Positions 1 through 12,345 are shown, counted from the stretch's first letter. The stretch: 52,894 nt of DNA from Allochromatium palmeri (GCF_009720725.1 NZ_WNKT01000028.1:1-52894), one strand, 5' to 3'. Notes: a model not told the origin generated them from the letters alone. Made by a program: numbers and translations.

Positions 1-40
1 TGCGAACCTAGGGCACCGCCAGGGCCCTCTTCCTCCATTA

Positions 41-78
41 CCCCCTCCACTACACAGTGGCGGGGGTCTTGGTTTTGT
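41..78 (+). terminator. Possible plus-strand terminator
   Basis: Arms at 41-50 and 57-66 pair around a six-base loop with one T-C mismatch, followed by TCTTGGTTTTG. This could end a plus-strand gene lying left of the window. The T-run is interrupted, so the call is weak. Confidence 0.35.
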
Positions 79-141
79 CTAAACGAAATTTCGAATGTCC
101 CGTAAACCTTGACCTCCGCGAGGCGATAGGGTCGGAATGCC

Positions 142-194
142 AAAAAAAGACCCGGCGGTGTGCCGGGTCGAAAAGTCTCTCGTAGAAGAGAGAC
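142..194 (-). terminator. Tandem minus-strand hairpins with T-runs
   Basis: Read on the minus strand, a first hairpin (GTCTCTC arms, 194-175) is followed by TTTT, and a second (GACCCGG arms, 169-149) is followed by seven T residues. The second is a good intrinsic terminator. It lies about 300 bases after the pgm stop, so it could end a long pgm transcript or a small minus-strand RNA from 195-470. Confidence 0.6.
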
Positions 195-411
195 GAGGAG
201 GACAGTGTGACCTGGCGCTGGCCAGGAAATTCGGTGCGTCGCTTGAGTGTATCGGCGACCATAAATGGAAGTTTAGATGATTTTTGGCGATTGCAATGGG
301 TCCAGTGCAAATTTTTTTCTGGCCCGGCCCCATCGCTTCCATTGCAACAGACTTTTGCTGAAGCGGCGCGGGCGTATCAGGATCAGGTAGAGGCGCTGTC
401 CGGCCGCTTAA

Positions 412-437
412 CCCCTCTCCCCACGCGGGGGAGGGGT
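412..437. repeat. C/G-rich inverted repeat between genes
   Basis: An imperfect palindrome of CCCCTCTCCCC and GGGGGAGGGG arms lies just after the pgm stop codon. It resembles the short C-rich interspersed palindromes common in GC-rich proteobacteria. No second copy was recognised in this window, so its status as a repeat family member is inference. Confidence 0.35.
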
Positions 438-470
438 GATGTTGGCGAAATGGGTTAATTTAGGCGTGGT

Positions 471-2120
<1,650 letters not shown>

Positions 2121-2296
2121 TTATGGTTGAATAGACTTCACTGAGCGGCCAGCGCGCGGCGGCGGGACGGCCGTGACGAGAACGGGGCGATGCCGACGTT
2201 AGCGGGCATTGTATCCCCCCGGCCCCGTGCGACAATAAGCGGCGCGCGTAAATTCGCGCCCATCCCCCACATTCACAGTAAGGTAAGTATCCAAAG

Positions 2297-4216
2297 ATGA
2301 CAGTCGAAGCGCATAAGGAAACACTGGAGTTCAAGGCCGAGGTGAGTCAGGTGCTGGATCTGGTGATCCGCTCACTCTACTCGAACAAGGAGATCTTTCT
2401 GCGCGAACTGGTCTCCAACGCCTCGGACGCAGCCGAAAAGCTCCGTTTCGAGGCGCTGAGCGACGACGGGCTCTACGAGGGTGATTCGGAGCTGCGCATC
2501 CGCGTCACGGTCGATCGCGAGGCCGGCACGGTCACGATCTCCGACAATGGCATTGGACTCAGCCGCAACGAGGTGATGGAGACCATCGGCAGCATCGCCA
2601 GCTCAGGCACGCGCCGCTTCATCGAGAGCCTGTCGGGCGATCAGGCCAAGGACAGCACGCTGATCGGCCAGTTTGGCGTCGGCTTCTATTCGGCCTATAT
2701 CGTCGCCGACAAGGTGACGCTGGTCTCGCGCCGCGCCGGACTTGGTGCCGACCATGGCGTGCGCTGGGAGTCCGACGGACGCGGCAGCTATACGCTGGAG
2801 ACGGTCGAGAAAGCCGAACGTGGCACCGATGTCACCCTGCATCTCAAGGACGACGAAAAAGAGTTCCTGGATAGCTGGCGTCTGCGTTCGATCATCGGCA
2901 AGTTCTCCGACCACCTCGCCATCCCGGTCGAGATGACCAAGGAACTCTACGGCGAGGAGGCCGAGCAGAAGAAAGACGAACCGCCCGAGTTCGAGCAGGT
3001 CAATCGCGGCACGGCGCTATGGATGCGCAACAAGTCCGAGATCAGCGAGGAGGAGTACCACGACTTCTACAAACACGTCTCGCACGACTTCCAACCGCCG
3101 CTGGCTCATGCCCACAACCGGGTCGAGGGTACCAACGAGTACACCACGCTCCTCTATGTGCCGAGCAAGGCGCCCTGGGATCTGTTCGACCGCGACCAGA
3201 AGCACGGCGTGAAGCTCTATGTGCGCCGCGTCTTCATCATGGACGAGGCCGACAAGCTGATGCCGCACTATCTGCGCTTCGTCAAGGGCATCGTCGACTC
3301 CGACGACCTGCCGCTGAACGTCTCGCGCGAGATCCTTCAGCACAACCGCAAGATCGACACCATCCGCCAGGCCAACACCAAGCGCGTGCTGGGTCTGTTG
3401 GAAACCCTGGCCAAGGACGAGCCCGAAAAGTACGCCGGTTTCTGGGATGAATTCGGCAAGGTGCTCAAGGAAGGTCCAGCCGAGGACTTCGCCAACAAGG
3501 AACGCCTCGCGAGCCTGCTGCGCTTCTCGACCACGCACAGCGAAGGCACCGAGCAGCGCGAGTCGCTCGACGCCTACATCGAGCGCATGAAGGAGGGTCA
3601 GGACAAGATCTACTACATCACCGCCGATAGCCCGGCGGCGGCGCGTCACAGCCCGCATCTGGAAGTGTTCCGCAAGAAGGGCGTCGAGGTGCTGCTGCTC
3701 TCCGACCGCGTCGACGAGTGGCTGGTCAGCCACTTGACCGAGTACCAGGGCAAACAGCTCCAGTCAGTCGCCAAGGGCGATCTGGATTTCGGCGAGCTGG
3801 CCGACAAGGATGAGCAGGAAGCCAAGGAAAAAGCCGCCAGCGAGCACAAGCCGCTGCTGGAGCGTCTGAAGACCACGCTCGGCGAGCAGATCGAGGACGT
3901 GCGTCCCAGCACCCGTCTGGTCGACTCACCGGCCTGTCTGGTGGTCGGCGCCGACGACATGAGCGCCAACCTGGCGCGCGTGCTCAAGGCCGTGGGTCAG
4001 AGCGCGCCCGAAACCAAGCCGATCCTGGAGATCAATCTGGATCATCTGCTGGTGCGACGTCTGGAGTCCGAGTCGGACGAGGGGCGCTTCAATGATCTGG
4101 CCTCGATTCTGTTCGATCAGGCGCAACTGGCCGAGGGCGGTCAGCTCGACGATCCGGCGGCCTTTGTCGGGCGCTTGAACAAGCTCATGCTCAATATGAT
4201 GATGTCCGGCGGTTGA
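2297..4216 (+). CDS. htpG: Chaperone protein HtpG (Hsp90)
   Basis: This 639-residue protein is the bacterial Hsp90, an ATP-dependent dimeric chaperone acting late in protein folding in the cytoplasm. The N-terminal GHKL ATPase domain shows [17 protein letters not shown] and [11 protein letters not shown]. The middle domain carries [14 protein letters not shown] and [11 protein letters not shown], and the C-terminal dimerisation domain ends in a methionine-rich tail. Length is that of typical HtpG. The start ATG follows the GGTAAG stretch at 2282-2287. A heat-shock sigma-32 promoter was looked for upstream and not clearly seen. A strong terminator follows at 4250, so it is probably transcribed alone. 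Confidence 0.97.
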   Translation: MTVEAHKETLEFKAEVSQVLDLVIRSLYSNKEIFLRELVSNASDAAEKLRFEALSDDGLYEGDSELRIRVTVDREAGTVTISDNGIGLSRNEVMETIGSIASSGTRRFIESLSGDQAKDSTLIGQFGVGFYSAYIVADKVTLVSRRAGLGADHGVRWESDGRGSYTLETVEKAERGTDVTLHLKDDEKEFLDSWRLRSIIGKFSDHLAIPVEMTKELYGEEAEQKKDEPPEFEQVNRGTALWMRNKSEISEEEYHDFYKHVSHDFQPPLAHAHNRVEGTNEYTTLLYVPSKAPWDLFDRDQKHGVKLYVRRVFIMDEADKLMPHYLRFVKGIVDSDDLPLNVSREILQHNRKIDTIRQANTKRVLGLLETLAKDEPEKYAGFWDEFGKVLKEGPAEDFANKERLASLLRFSTTHSEGTEQRESLDAYIERMKEGQDKIYYITADSPAAARHSPHLEVFRKKGVEVLLLSDRVDEWLVSHLTEYQGKQLQSVAKGDLDFGELADKDEQEAKEKAASEHKPLLERLKTTLGEQIEDVRPSTRLVDSPACLVVGADDMSANLARVLKAVGQSAPETKPILEINLDHLLVRRLESESDEGRFNDLASILFDQAQLAEGGQLDDPAAFVGRLNKLMLNMMMSGG

Positions 4217-4249
4217 GGCTGGACAACACGCCAGCGAAGCGGTGATCTG

Positions 4250-4284
4250 ACGGACATCCACGGGCAACCGGGGTGTCCGTTTTC
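4250..4284 (+). terminator. Intrinsic terminator after htpG
   Basis: ACGGACA at 4250-4256 pairs with TGTCCGT at 4274-4280, the stem encloses further GC pairing, and TTTT follows directly. It lies 33 bases after the htpG stop. Confidence 0.75.
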
Positions 4285-4434
4285 ATTTGCTTAGAGCATT
4301 GAAATACGCAAAACTCATGATTGATCAGCGCCTTGAAAGCGCCGCTCGGCTGATTCGGGTGGTCGCGCCGCTAAGGCCCATGGCATACTCCACCCGATCC
4401 CGATTTTCACCAAATGATTCAAGTTTTCGATTGA

Positions 4435-5106
<672 letters not shown>

Positions 5107-5242
5107 AGCAAGCCTGCCGGCGCCCATCGTCTGGGGCGCGCGGCCAATCCCGGCTCGATGATTGCCTGAGCCGGGTCGGGTCACGGGACGCCGCCGTTTC
5201 TGTTAGTATCGCGCTCAACTTTTCATCTAACGGGGGAGCCCC

Positions 5243-5614
5243 ATGGCCGTCGTCGAACTCGATACCGCTAATTTCGAACAGACCATCCAGGACAACGACT
5301 TCGTAATCGTCGATTTCTGGGCGCCCTGGTGCGGTCCCTGCCGCTCCTTCGCGCCCGTTTACGAGAAGGTCTCGGAAGACTTCCCGAACATCGTCTTCGC
5401 CAAGCTCAACACCGAAGAGCAGCAGGCAATTGCGGGCCATTTCCAGATTCGTTCCATTCCGACGCTGATGATCTTCCGCGAGCAGATCATCATCTTCTCG
5501 CAGGCCGGCGCGCTGCCCGAGGGTGGTTTCCGCGATCTGCTCGCCAAGGCCGGCGAACTCGACATGGACGACGTGCGGCGCCAGATCGCCGAGCAGTCCA
5601 ACGCTCAGGCTTGA
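5243..5614 (+). CDS. Thioredoxin-family protein
   Basis: This 123-residue protein has the thioredoxin fold, with the redox-active WCGPC near residues 29-33 and the cis-proline segment SIPT near 73-76. It probably reduces protein disulfides in the cytoplasm, since no signal peptide is seen. It is about 15 residues longer at the C-terminus than classical TrxA and lacks the zinc-binding N-terminus of TrxC, so neither symbol is given. GGGGGAG lies before the ATG. The next gene begins about 30 bases downstream on the same strand and may be cotranscribed. Confidence 0.92.
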   Translation: MAVVELDTANFEQTIQDNDFVIVDFWAPWCGPCRSFAPVYEKVSEDFPNIVFAKLNTEEQQAIAGHFQIRSIPTLMIFREQIIIFSQAGALPEGGFRDLLAKAGELDMDDVRRQIAEQSNAQA

Positions 5615-5646
5615 GCGTCAGACGCCCGGAGCGCGTTCGACCTTCG

Positions 5647-6207
5647 ATGCCATTCACACTCGACCGCGCCTTTCTCCTCAAGCTGATCGCAGGGCACCCG
5701 GATGTCGGTGCCCTGATGAGTTTGTGCGAGGAGAATTTCGTTTTGCTACGGCGCCTGGCTCCAGGGTTGAGCGCCTGTCCGGTTGGACAGGACGTCTCGC
5801 AGCGTCCTGGCGCCGTCGATCTGCATCTGGAGATCGAGGAGCAGGCGCGCTACACCACCCTGGTGCATCTGACCCATCGCTTCACGGCCTCCGAGACGCT
5901 GGAGACCTATGCCGATCCGGATGCGCGTCTGCGTGTCTACCATGACGCGCGACAGGTCGAGGTACTGGAGCTGCGTCAGTCCATGCTGCCCCTGCGCACC
6001 CAGTATGCCCATCCGGCTCTGGCCGACAAATGGCGGGCCAATCTGTTTCTCTCCAAATGGCTGCTGTTCTGTCTGCGCCAGGGGCATGGCTTCAGCCAGC
6101 GTCCACTCAACGAAGGCTATTCGCTAGAGCGCGCGCGACCGGCGGCCTGTCTGGCCGGTGCGTCTATGGAGACTTTGGCAAAGACCTGCAATCGGGAAGC
6201 GTCTTGA
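5647..6207 (+). CDS. DUF1249 family protein (YqiB-like)
   Basis: A 186-residue soluble protein with the DUF1249 pattern, including the C-terminal signature LSKWLLFCLRQGHGF near residues 137-151. The family includes E. coli YqiB, whose biochemical function is not established. I chose the ATG at 5647 because the homologous part starts there and the frame upstream overlaps the thioredoxin gene. The extra 30 or so C-terminal residues are unusual and overlap the end of argA on the opposite strand by 44 bases. Confidence 0.8.
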   Translation: MPFTLDRAFLLKLIAGHPDVGALMSLCEENFVLLRRLAPGLSACPVGQDVSQRPGAVDLHLEIEEQARYTTLVHLTHRFTASETLETYADPDARLRVYHDARQVEVLELRQSMLPLRTQYAHPALADKWRANLFLSKWLLFCLRQGHGFSQRPLNEGYSLERARPAACLAGASMETLAKTCNREAS

Positions 6208-7546
6208 TGAAGACCTTGGAATTGCGCTGAAAGTTGTAGAGAGCGCGTTTTTCCATCGGTAAGGCTTCGAGTCCGCTGGGTTGGAAACCGCGTTCCTGAA
6301 ACCAATGCGCGGTCTGGGTCGTGAGCACGAACAGCCGTCCGATCCCCCGGGCGCGCGTCAATCCCTCGATATGCTCCAGCAGACGCTCACCGCGTCGCCC
6401 GCCACGATAGTCCTGATGGACGGCCAGACAGGCCAATTCCGCCATATCGTCGTGCGGGTAGGGATAGAGCGCGGCACAGGCCGTCACCAGCCCATCGCGC
6501 TCGGCGATGTGGAAACAATCGATCTCGGTTTCGAGACGCTCGCGTGAACGGCGCACCAGCACGCCGCGTTCTTCCATCGGTCGCAGCAGTTCCAGGATGC
6601 CGGTCACATCATCGATACGCGCCGGGCGCAGATCCTCGTAGGGTTCAGCCGAGATGAGGGTGCCGTGGCCATCATGAGTGAAGAGTTCGCGCAACAGCGC
6701 GCCATGCTCGCCGCGTTCGACCAGGTGCACCCGACGGATACCGTGGCGGCAGGCTTCGGCGCCAGCCCGCAGACAGGTCGCGATCTCATCGGGCAGCATC
6801 TGCGTGCCGGCCAGCAGTGCATCGACCTCTCGTGCGAGCAGATTCGGCGCGAGTCGTGCGCCCTGTTGCGACTCGGCAGACTCGGTCAAAAAGATCAGCT
6901 TATCCGCCCCAAGAGCCACGGCGGCACTGCGCGCCACGTCCGCCGCGCTCAGATTGAAGACCTCCCCCGTGGGCGAATAGCCGAGCGGCGGCATCAGGGC
7001 GACCATGCCCTGGTCGAGCAGCAGGCGCAGGCTGCGATGATCGACCCGTCGTACCGCACCGGTATGGGCATAGTCGACGCCATCGATGACCCCGAGCGGG
7101 CGCGCGGTGACAAAGTTGCCCGAGACCACCGGGATGCGCACCCCGGCCATGGGCGAGTTAGCCAGCCCCAGCGACAGTAGGGCCTCGATCTCGACCCGGA
7201 CCATGCCAGCGGCTTCCTTCACGCAGGCGAGCGCGCGGTCATCGGTGACACGCAGACCATTGACGTAGCGCAGTTCCACGCCCTGACCCTGGAGGCGCTG
7301 CTCGATCTGGGGACGCGCACCATGTACCAGCACCAGCCGGATACCGAGTCCGTGCAGCAGGGCGATGTCGTGCACCAGTTCTGGAAAGCGCGCGTCGACT
7401 ACGGCCTCGCCGCCGAAGGCGATGACGAAGGTCCGTCCGCGATGCGCGTGGATATAGGGCGTGGCCTCGCGCACCCAGTCGACGAAAGGGTCGTTCGTAG
7501 ACTGGATGTCGTCGTCTGGGCGGGGGCGATGGGGCCTGGTAGTCAT
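6164..7546 (-). CDS. argA: Amino-acid N-acetyltransferase (N-acetylglutamate synthase)
   Basis: This 460-residue enzyme acetylates glutamate with acetyl-CoA, the first step of arginine synthesis. The N-terminal amino-acid kinase fold (about 38-290) includes VIAFGGEAV and LVLVHGARPQI. The C-terminal GNAT domain (about 310-450) includes the acetyl-CoA loop DYRGGRRGERLL and a conserved end near RNSKVFIKTL. The length matches the proteobacterial bifunctional-fold ArgA. The ATG at 7546 is divergent from gpmI across 145 bases. Arginine feedback inhibition is typical of the family but cannot be read here. Confidence 0.95.
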   Translation of the reverse strand: MTTRPHRPRPDDDIQSTNDPFVDWVREATPYIHAHRGRTFVIAFGGEAVVDARFPELVHDIALLHGLGIRLVLVHGARPQIEQRLQGQGVELRYVNGLRVTDDRALACVKEAAGMVRVEIEALLSLGLANSPMAGVRIPVVSGNFVTARPLGVIDGVDYAHTGAVRRVDHRSLRLLLDQGMVALMPPLGYSPTGEVFNLSAADVARSAAVALGADKLIFLTESAESQQGARLAPNLLAREVDALLAGTQMLPDEIATCLRAGAEACRHGIRRVHLVERGEHGALLRELFTHDGHGTLISAEPYEDLRPARIDDVTGILELLRPMEERGVLVRRSRERLETEIDCFHIAERDGLVTACAALYPYPHDDMAELACLAVHQDYRGGRRGERLLEHIEGLTRARGIGRLFVLTTQTAHWFQERGFQPSGLEALPMEKRALYNFQRNSKVFIKTLPDCRSLPKSP

Positions 7547-7691
7547 GAAGGCAGAAATCGAAAGCCGGGCGATGAGGTCAGAGGCCGTTTAGAATAGCTG
7601 ATTTTGCAAGCGGGCCGACAGCCGGATCACGCCGGTCGACTAACACGCTCGCTCCTGGCCCGGAAGGGTTGAGTTTCTCGCGGAGTCATTG

Positions 7692-9227
7692 ATGAAGAAC
7701 GTCCCACGCCGCCCCGTCGTCCTGATCATCCTCGATGGTTTCGGTCTGAATCCGTCCAAGGCCAACAATGCCGTCGCGATCGCGCACACGCCCAATCTGG
7801 ACCGCTATTTCTCGACTCATCCGCATACGGCCATCCAGGCTTCCGGGCTGTCGGTTGGGCTGCCGGACGGTCAGATGGGCAACTCCGAGGTCGGACACAT
7901 GACGCTCGGTTCCGGCTGCGTGGTGCGTCAGGATCTGGTGCTGATCGATCAGGCCATCGCCGATCGCAGTTTCTACGAGAATCGCGCCCTGGTCGCGGCG
8001 GCTCAGGCCGCCGCCGCTCAGAATCGGCCGCTGCACCTGATGGGCCTGGTCTCGGATGGCGGCGTGCACAGCCACGTCCATCATCTCAACGCGCTGATCA
8101 AGCTGTGCAAGTATCAGGGCGCGCGCCCGATGGTGCACATGTTCACCGACGGACGTGACACCGCGCCGCGCTCGGCGCTGAATTATCTCAAGAGCGTCGA
8201 GAATGCGCTCGAAGTAGCCGGCGGTCAGATCGCCAGCGTCTCGGGGCGCTACTACGCCATGGACCGCGACAATCGCTGGGAGCGCACTGAGCTGGCCTGG
8301 CGTGCGCTGGTCGATGGCGAAGGCCAGCACGCGCCGAATGCACGCGCCGCCATCGAAGCCTCTTACGCACAGGGCGAGGACGATGAGTTCATCCGCCCGA
8401 CCCTGATCGAGGGCGGCGAGACGATTCAGAGCGGCGATCAGGTCATCCATTTCAATTTCCGCAAGGATCGGCCGCGTCAACTGGTCTCGGCGCTGTTCAA
8501 GCCCGACTTCGACCACTTCGACCGGCGTGGTGTCACTGGGGTCAAAGTCACCTGTATGATGGAGTACGACCAGTGGTACGGGCTGCCGGTGGCCTTCGAT
8601 CACGACATGCCCAGGATCACGCTCGGTCAGGTGCTGAGCAACGACGGTCTGCCGCAGTTTCACTGTGCCGAGACCGAGAAGTACGCCCATGTCACCTTCT
8701 TCTTCAATGGGGGACGCGACGAGCCGTATCCAGGCGAGGAGCGCGTGCTCATTCCCTCGCCCAAGGTCGCGACCTATGATCTCAAGCCCGAGATGAGCGC
8801 GCCCGAGGTGGCCGAGGCCGTAATCGCGGCCATCGAGCAGCAGGTCTATCCCTTCATCGTCGTCAACTTCGCCAATGGCGACATGGTCGGGCACACGGCG
8901 GTGCGCGAGGCGGTGATCGCGGCGGTCGAGGTGCTCGATCGCGAGGCCGGACGGGTGATGGACGCGGCGGTCGCCGGCGGCTATTCGGTGATCCTCACCG
9001 CCGACCACGGCAACTGCGACGAGCTGGTCGATCCGGTCACCGGCGATCCGCATACCCAGCACAGTCTCTATCCGGTGCCCTGCCTGATCGTCGACGAGGT
9101 GCCCTGGCGCTTGGCCATCGGCGGCGGCATCAAGGACATCGCGCCCACGGTGCTCAATCTGATGGGCATTCCGATCCCCGAGGTCATGGACGGGCGCTCG
9201 CTGCTGCTCGGCCCGGCGACGGTCTGA
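7692..9227 (+). CDS. gpmI: 2,3-bisphosphoglycerate-independent phosphoglycerate mutase
   Basis: This 511-residue metalloenzyme interconverts 3- and 2-phosphoglycerate in glycolysis and gluconeogenesis. The alkaline-phosphatase-like fold is shown by [10 protein letters not shown] at the start, the active-site serine in [13 protein letters not shown] near residues 60-72, VSDGGVHSH near 120-128, and the metal-binding [10 protein letters not shown] near the C-terminus. The ATG at 7692 is preferred over the TTG three bases earlier because of the spacing from GGAG. thyA begins five bases after its stop, so the two are probably cotranscribed. Confidence 0.96.
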   Translation: MKNVPRRPVVLIILDGFGLNPSKANNAVAIAHTPNLDRYFSTHPHTAIQASGLSVGLPDGQMGNSEVGHMTLGSGCVVRQDLVLIDQAIADRSFYENRALVAAAQAAAAQNRPLHLMGLVSDGGVHSHVHHLNALIKLCKYQGARPMVHMFTDGRDTAPRSALNYLKSVENALEVAGGQIASVSGRYYAMDRDNRWERTELAWRALVDGEGQHAPNARAAIEASYAQGEDDEFIRPTLIEGGETIQSGDQVIHFNFRKDRPRQLVSALFKPDFDHFDRRGVTGVKVTCMMEYDQWYGLPVAFDHDMPRITLGQVLSNDGLPQFHCAETEKYAHVTFFFNGGRDEPYPGEERVLIPSPKVATYDLKPEMSAPEVAEAVIAAIEQQVYPFIVVNFANGDMVGHTAVREAVIAAVEVLDREAGRVMDAAVAGGYSVILTADHGNCDELVDPVTGDPHTQHSLYPVPCLIVDEVPWRLAIGGGIKDIAPTVLNLMGIPIPEVMDGRSLLLGPATV

Positions 9228-9232
9228 TCGCG

Positions 9233-10072
9233 ATGCAGGTCTATCTGGATCTTCTGCGCGACGTCATCGCCAACGGCCAGGATCAGGCCGACCGCACGGG
9301 CGTCGGGACGCGCGCGGTCTTCGGGCGGCAGGTGCGGTTCGATCTGGCCGCAGGCTTTCCGCTGCTGACCACCAAGCGGGTGCATTTCAAGAGCGTGGTG
9401 GGCGAGCTGCTGTGGTTCCTGTCCGGCTCGACCGACAACGGCTGGCTGCGCGAACGGGGCATCCGCATCTGGGACGAGTGGGCGACGGAGGAGGGCGCGC
9501 TCGGCCCGATCTATGGGGCGCAGTGGCGTGCTTGGCCGGCGCCGGACGGGCGCGTGATCGATCAGCTCGCCGAGCTGGTCGCGACCATCCGCGCCCGGCC
9601 GCACTCGCGGCGGCTGGTGGTCTCGGCCTGGAATCCGGCCGATTTGCCCGACGAGCGGCTCAGTCCTCAGGACAATGTGCGCACCGGACGCATGGCGCTA
9701 GCGCCCTGTCATTGTCTGTTCCAGTTCCATGTCGCCAATGGGCGGCTGTCCTGCCAGCTCTATCAGCGCAGTGCCGATCTCTTTCTCGGCGTGCCCTTCA
9801 ATATCGCCAGTTATGCGCTGCTGACGCACCTGATCGCCCAGCAGTGCGATCTGGAGCCGAGCGAGTTCATCCATACCTTCGGCGATCTGCATCTGTATCG
9901 CAATCATCTGACCCCGGAGATCGTCCACGCCCAGCTCGGGCGCGAGCCGCGTCCGCTGCCGCGTCTGGTGCTCAAACGCCGACCGGCGACGCTGTTCGAC
10001 TATGCGTTCGAGGACATCGAGATCCAGGGGTATGATCCGCATCCAGTGATTCGCGCCCCGATCGCGGTGTGA
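9233..10072 (+). CDS. thyA: Thymidylate synthase
   Basis: This 279-residue enzyme methylates dUMP to dTMP using methylene-tetrahydrofolate. It shows DRTGVGTR near residue 21, the catalytic cysteine in [10 protein letters not shown], the dUMP-binding [18 protein letters not shown] and the [10 protein letters not shown] segment. It is slightly longer than the 264-residue E. coli enzyme because of an insert near the middle. It follows gpmI by five bases, implying translational coupling, and sohB starts 36 bases downstream on the same strand. Confidence 0.96.
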   Translation: MQVYLDLLRDVIANGQDQADRTGVGTRAVFGRQVRFDLAAGFPLLTTKRVHFKSVVGELLWFLSGSTDNGWLRERGIRIWDEWATEEGALGPIYGAQWRAWPAPDGRVIDQLAELVATIRARPHSRRLVVSAWNPADLPDERLSPQDNVRTGRMALAPCHCLFQFHVANGRLSCQLYQRSADLFLGVPFNIASYALLTHLIAQQCDLEPSEFIHTFGDLHLYRNHLTPEIVHAQLGREPRPLPRLVLKRRPATLFDYAFEDIEIQGYDPHPVIRAPIAV

Positions 10073-10108
10073 GTCGCGGCCCATTTCACTCGATAAGGTT
10101 GTTCGCCC

Positions 10109-11125
10109 ATGCTGGAATTGTTCTTCGAGTCATTGATCGACTATCTGTTCTTCCTGGCCAAGACGCTGACCCTGCTGGCCGGGATCGCGGTGCTGATCGT
10201 GCTGGCCTTGCGTGCGCGCTCCAGCGGCGGCCTGCAACGCGAGCAACTGGAGATCACGGATCTCAAGGAGCGTTATCGTTCGCTCAGTTATGCGCTCAAA
10301 GAGATCTCGCTGTCTGAGAAGGAGTACAAGGCGTTTCTCAAGGAGGAGCGCAAGCGCGAGAAGGAACGCGAGAAGCGCGTTGATCAGGAGCAGCGGCGGT
10401 TGTTCATCATCGAGTTCAACGGCGATATCCGCGCCAGCGAGGTCAGTGCGCTGCGGGTGCTGGTGACGACGTTGCTCCAGGAGGCGCGCGAGGGCGATCA
10501 GGTGCTGGTGCGGCTCGACAATGCCGGTGGCATGGTCAGCGAGCATGGGCTGGCGGCCTCGCAACTGGCGCGGTTGCGTGCCAAGGGGATTCCGCTGACG
10601 GTAGCGGTCGACAAGGTCGCGGCCAGTGGCGGCTATCTCATGGCCTGTGTCGCCGATCGCATCATCGCGGCGCCCTTCGCCGTCATCGGTTCGATCGGCG
10701 TGCTGGCCGAGCTGCCCAACTTCCATCGCTTGCTCGAACGCTATGGCGTGGACTTCGAGCTGCATACGGCCGGCGAGTACAAGCGCACGCTGACGCTGTT
10801 TGGCGAGAACACGGATGAGGGGCGTCAGAAGCTGCGCGAGCAGTTGGAAGAGACGCATCGGCTGTTCAAGACGTTCGTCTCCGAGTACCGGCCCAGTTTG
10901 GAGTTGGAGCGGGTGGCGACCGGCGAGTATTGGCATGGTCAGCGCGCGGTCGATCTGGGGTTGGTCGATGCCATCCAGACCAGTGACGACTTCATCCTGG
11001 AAGCGGGGGCCAAGATGGAGTTGCTGAAGCTCAAGTACCGGGCGCACAAGAAGCCGATCGAGCGGTTGGTGGCCAGTGTGCGTGGGGTGTTGGATCGGGT
11101 GCTGGCGGCGGCTTCACGGCTTTAG
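10109..11125 (+). CDS. sohB: Inner-membrane serine peptidase SohB
   Basis: A 338-residue S49-family peptidase thought to act in the periplasm while anchored to the inner membrane. One hydrophobic segment spans about residues 12-36. A charged, probably coiled-coil region rich in Lys, Glu and Arg follows (about 45-95), then the protease domain with the nucleophile serine in VAASGGYLMAC and the general-base lysine in AGEYKRTLT. These are the Ser-Lys dyad residues of the family. It is the last housekeeping gene before the accessory island; hepT starts 12 bases downstream of its stop. Confidence 0.92.
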   Translation: MLELFFESLIDYLFFLAKTLTLLAGIAVLIVLALRARSSGGLQREQLEITDLKERYRSLSYALKEISLSEKEYKAFLKEERKREKEREKRVDQEQRRLFIIEFNGDIRASEVSALRVLVTTLLQEAREGDQVLVRLDNAGGMVSEHGLAASQLARLRAKGIPLTVAVDKVAASGGYLMACVADRIIAAPFAVIGSIGVLAELPNFHRLLERYGVDFELHTAGEYKRTLTLFGENTDEGRQKLREQLEETHRLFKTFVSEYRPSLELERVATGEYWHGQRAVDLGLVDAIQTSDDFILEAGAKMELLKLKYRAHKKPIERLVASVRGVLDRVLAAASRL

Positions 11126-11137
11126 GCGTGCTACTCG

Positions 11138-11584
11138 ATGATGACGTTGAACACGGATCATTTGCGCAATACCTTGCGAGCGCTCGAGTCGGCCGTGGCG
11201 CGCTATCAGCTCGCGGTGGCGGAGCATGAGGACACAGATCAGGAAGTCTTCCGCATGGCGATCGTCAAGGGGTTCGAACTGACTCAAGAAGTCTGCTTTA
11301 AGCTCATCAAGCGGCGCTTGAAAGATTTTGGCTATGGTGGACGCAAGCTCGAAGCCACGCCGGTCAAGGAGCTTCTGCGGCTGGCGGCCCAACATGGTCT
11401 GCTGACGCTGGAGGAGGTCGAGCGTTGGTTCGCGTATCGCGAGAACCGCAACGATACGGCTCATGACTATGGGGAGGCGTTTGCCGAGGAGACGCTGGCG
11501 CTCATGCCGGATTTCATCCGCGATGCACGAGGACTGGAAGCGCGTCTGCGGGCGGGCGATGCGGATTCCGGAGGCTTGGCATGA
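11138..11584 (+). CDS. hepT: HepT-like HEPN toxin (substrate-binding partner of MntA)
   Basis: A 148-residue HEPN-domain protein. The ribonuclease motif R-x4-H-x-Y is intact as RNDTAHDY (Arg104, His109, Tyr111). In characterised HepT-MntA pairs this tyrosine is AMPylated by the partner, which blocks the RNase. The stop codon overlaps the mntA start (ATGA), the classic coupled arrangement. A 22-bp piece of this gene (11344-11365) recurs exactly at 12896-12917, a sign of past duplication. Function is assigned from family and motif; whether the pair is active is not known. Confidence 0.88.
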   Translation: MMTLNTDHLRNTLRALESAVARYQLAVAEHEDTDQEVFRMAIVKGFELTQEVCFKLIKRRLKDFGYGGRKLEATPVKELLRLAAQHGLLTLEEVERWFAYRENRNDTAHDYGEAFAEETLALMPDFIRDARGLEARLRAGDADSGGLA

Positions 11585-11934
11585 GTACAGGTTTCGGACT
11601 CGATCTGCCGGATCGTTATCTGGCGATGGTGCGTGAGATTCTGTGCCGGTATGTTCCGGAATATGACGTTTGGGCTTATGGGAGCCGTGTGACCGGTGGG
11701 GCGTTCGAGGCGAGTGACCTCGATCTCGTGGTCCGTCATCCGGCTGACCCTCACCAGGTCTGTGACAAGCTGTTCGATCTGCGAGAGGCGTTCGTGGAAA
11801 GCAATGTGCCGATTCGTGTCGATGTGATGGATTGGGGGCGGATTCCCGACTCCTTCCATCGCGAGATCGAGTGCGGCTATGTGGTGGTGCAGCGGGCGCC
11901 ATGCGAAGTTTCCCGATTGGGTCAGTTTGCTTGA
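11581..11934 (+). CDS. mntA: MntA-like nucleotidyltransferase antitoxin
   Basis: A 117-residue minimal nucleotidyltransferase. The motif GS-x10-D-x-D is exact (Gly34-Ser35 and Asp46/Asp48), with a third acidic residue in IRVDVMD. It probably transfers AMP to the HEPN toxin encoded just upstream. The last ten codons lie inside the 49-bp repeat at 11903-11951, so the natural C-terminus may have been replaced; the same repeat read in another frame also forms a plausible peptide. Confidence 0.88.
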   Translation: MSTGFGLDLPDRYLAMVREILCRYVPEYDVWAYGSRVTGGAFEASDLDLVVRHPADPHQVCDKLFDLREAFVESNVPIRVDVMDWGRIPDSFHREIECGYVVVQRAPCEVSRLGQFA

Positions 11935-11951
11935 AAATGGGATGAATCAAG
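11903..11951. repeat. 49-bp repeat, copy 1
   Basis: This stretch overlaps the 3' end of mntA and matches 12917-12965 with about eight mismatches. Both contain TTTCCCGAT followed by TAGTTTGCTTG or CAGTTTGCTTG. The two copies flank the TacA/TacT pair. Confidence 0.85.
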
Positions 11952-11980
11952 ATCCTGGGTCACTCAGCATCGTTTGATGC

Positions 11981-11999
11981 GTACGCTCAATCAGCGTAC
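11981..11999. promoter_or_regulatory. Inverted repeat upstream of tacA (probable operator)
   Basis: A perfect seven-base inverted repeat, GTACGCT-CAATC-AGCGTAC, lies 38 bases before the tacA start. TacA-type antitoxins usually bind palindromes in their own promoter with the toxin as corepressor, so this is the likely autoregulatory site. Binding is inferred. Confidence 0.6.
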
Positions 12000-12036
12000 A
12001 TTGTCCCGTGTCATGCCAAACAGTGGGAGATCGATC

Positions 12037-12345
12037 ATGCGGCCGGCAGAAGACCTGACGAACACGATCAACGAGCGCAATGAGGCACGGATGCATTTTC
12101 GCACCAAGCCAAGGATCAAGGAGACGATCCACAGAGCGGCCGTGCTGTCGGGCCTGGATGATTCGACCTTCACCATGAATGCCGCCTACCGGGCCGCCCT
12201 GGAGACCATTGCGGCCCATGAGCTAACGATCCTGCGCCCTGAGGATCAAGCGGTCTTCTTCGCGGCACTGGATCAGCCGCCCGAGCCGACCCCCGAGCTA
12301 CGCGCGGCTCTGAAACGCAGTCGTGAGCGGACCCGGTCGCAATAA
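12037..12345 (+). CDS. tacA: TacA-like DUF1778 antitoxin
   Basis: A 102-residue DUF1778 protein: an N-terminal ribbon-helix-helix DNA-binding part (about 15-55) and a C-terminal tail with the family pattern LRPEDQAVFFAAL that wraps the GNAT toxin. I chose the ATG at 12037 because GGGAGA lies six bases before it; an upstream ATG at 12013 lacks such a site. The stop overlaps the tacT start (TAATG), so the two are translationally coupled. Confidence 0.88.
   Translation: MRPAEDLTNTINERNEARMHFRTKPRIKETIHRAAVLSGLDDSTFTMNAAYRAALETIAAHELTILRPEDQAVFFAALDQPPEPTPELRAALKRSRERTRSQ

Larger units (their letters stand above)
1..470. other. Gene-free region at left edge
   Basis: No convincing protein-coding gene is visible before the end of pgm at 471. 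The stretch holds a GC-rich hairpin at 41-66 followed by a T-rich run, a pair of adjacent hairpins at 149-194 with T-runs on the minus strand, and a C/G-rich inverted repeat at 412-437. The short open frames here show no recognisable domain. Confidence 0.6.

Noticed and set aside
7686..9062. Minus-strand 458-residue frame opposite gpmI
   Set aside because: Antisense shadow; gpmI motifs are complete on the plus strand.
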